22,844 nucleotides of DNA. It comes from CAYOFK01 sp964403185. GTDB lineage: Bacteria > Bacteroidota > Bacteroidia > Bacteroidales > VadinHA17. Below, in pieces: positions 22,709 to 22,844 of the stretch. The stretch spans positions 1 through 22,844 of the forward strand of contig CAYOFK010000025.1 in assembly GCA_964403185.1 (NCBI GenBank), written 5' to 3'. Numbering within the stretch: the first letter of the stretch is position 1; each line of letters begins with the position of its first letter. The translations under genes and the position numbers were made by a program. The notes beneath the pieces were generated by a model that worked only from the letters and a program-made list of their open reading frames with translations, made no database searches and was not told where the DNA came from.

Positions 22709-22844
22709 ATTTTGCCTGAGCATTTTTCATTTGACTGGTTGCAAATTTTTTTATTGAACAAATAATATATAGGTTTAGACCTGTTCATGCCTGATTTTTA
22801 AATTCAATACGGAATGGCCTGCCAACCCAAAAGTTACTTTCTGC

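Overview
The window looks like a chromosomal segment from a Bacteroidota (Bacteroidetes) genome. Evidence: several genes are preceded by the TTTG / TAnnTTTG promoter typical of that phylum rather than by -35/-10 boxes and Shine-Dalgarno sites; intergenic gaps carry the short hairpin repeats common there; and one membrane protein has an HWPGA motif like that of GldL. The genus cannot be named from this sequence alone. Most of the window is ordinary housekeeping content. No CRISPR array, tRNA, rRNA or complete defence system is visible.

Layout. (1) 1-5066 is a pyridine-nucleotide region. On the minus strand are two proton-translocating transhydrogenase genes (pntA split into part 1 and part 2, the latter cut by the window edge). 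Divergently on the plus strand are nfnA and nfnB (NADH-dependent reduced ferredoxin:NADP+ oxidoreductase) and a dihydroorotate dehydrogenase-like gene that lacks the usual catalytic Cys motif. Two predicted promoters with abutting -7 boxes sit between the operons. (2) 5067-7833 is accessory: a repeat-rich gap, a lipoprotein with a duplicated six-cysteine module, and an IS630-family insertion sequence with intact TA-flanked inverted repeats and a split transposase. (3) 7861-12017 holds sucA and sucB, E1 and E2 of 2-oxoglutarate dehydrogenase, immediately downstream of the IS. (4) 12018-12640 is a gap of hairpin repeats. (5) 12641-17749 is a plus-strand gene train: an exported M20 amidohydrolase, an exported gamma-glutamyltransferase, an atypical SDR, a nitroreductase and a methyltransferase. 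(6) 17860-19430 (minus) holds a small membrane protein and a GT4 glycosyltransferase. (7) 19519-22307 holds murB (plus) and a phosphohexomutase (minus), converging on another repeat-rich gap. (8) 22523-22693 is the 5' remnant of an exonuclease gene ending inside a perfect hairpin.

How the genes relate. The Pnt and Nfn systems both exchange electrons between NADH and NADPH, one using the ion gradient and the other ferredoxin, so their divergent pairing suggests coordinated control of NADPH supply. SucAB feeds NADH into the same pool. MurB and the phosphohexomutase belong to cell-envelope sugar metabolism. The M20 hydrolase and GGT, with overlapping stop and start codons, probably release amino acids from acyl and gamma-glutamyl compounds outside the cytoplasm.

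The most notable non-genic signal is a set of hairpin repeats. All three convergent gene junctions carry a CTTCCAG...CTGGAAG stem-loop close to or overlapping a stop codon. One 82-83 bp element made of two hairpins occurs twice in inverted orientation. These, the duplicated cysteine module and the divergent transhydrogenase promoters are the best leads. I did not find a clear new multi-gene system.
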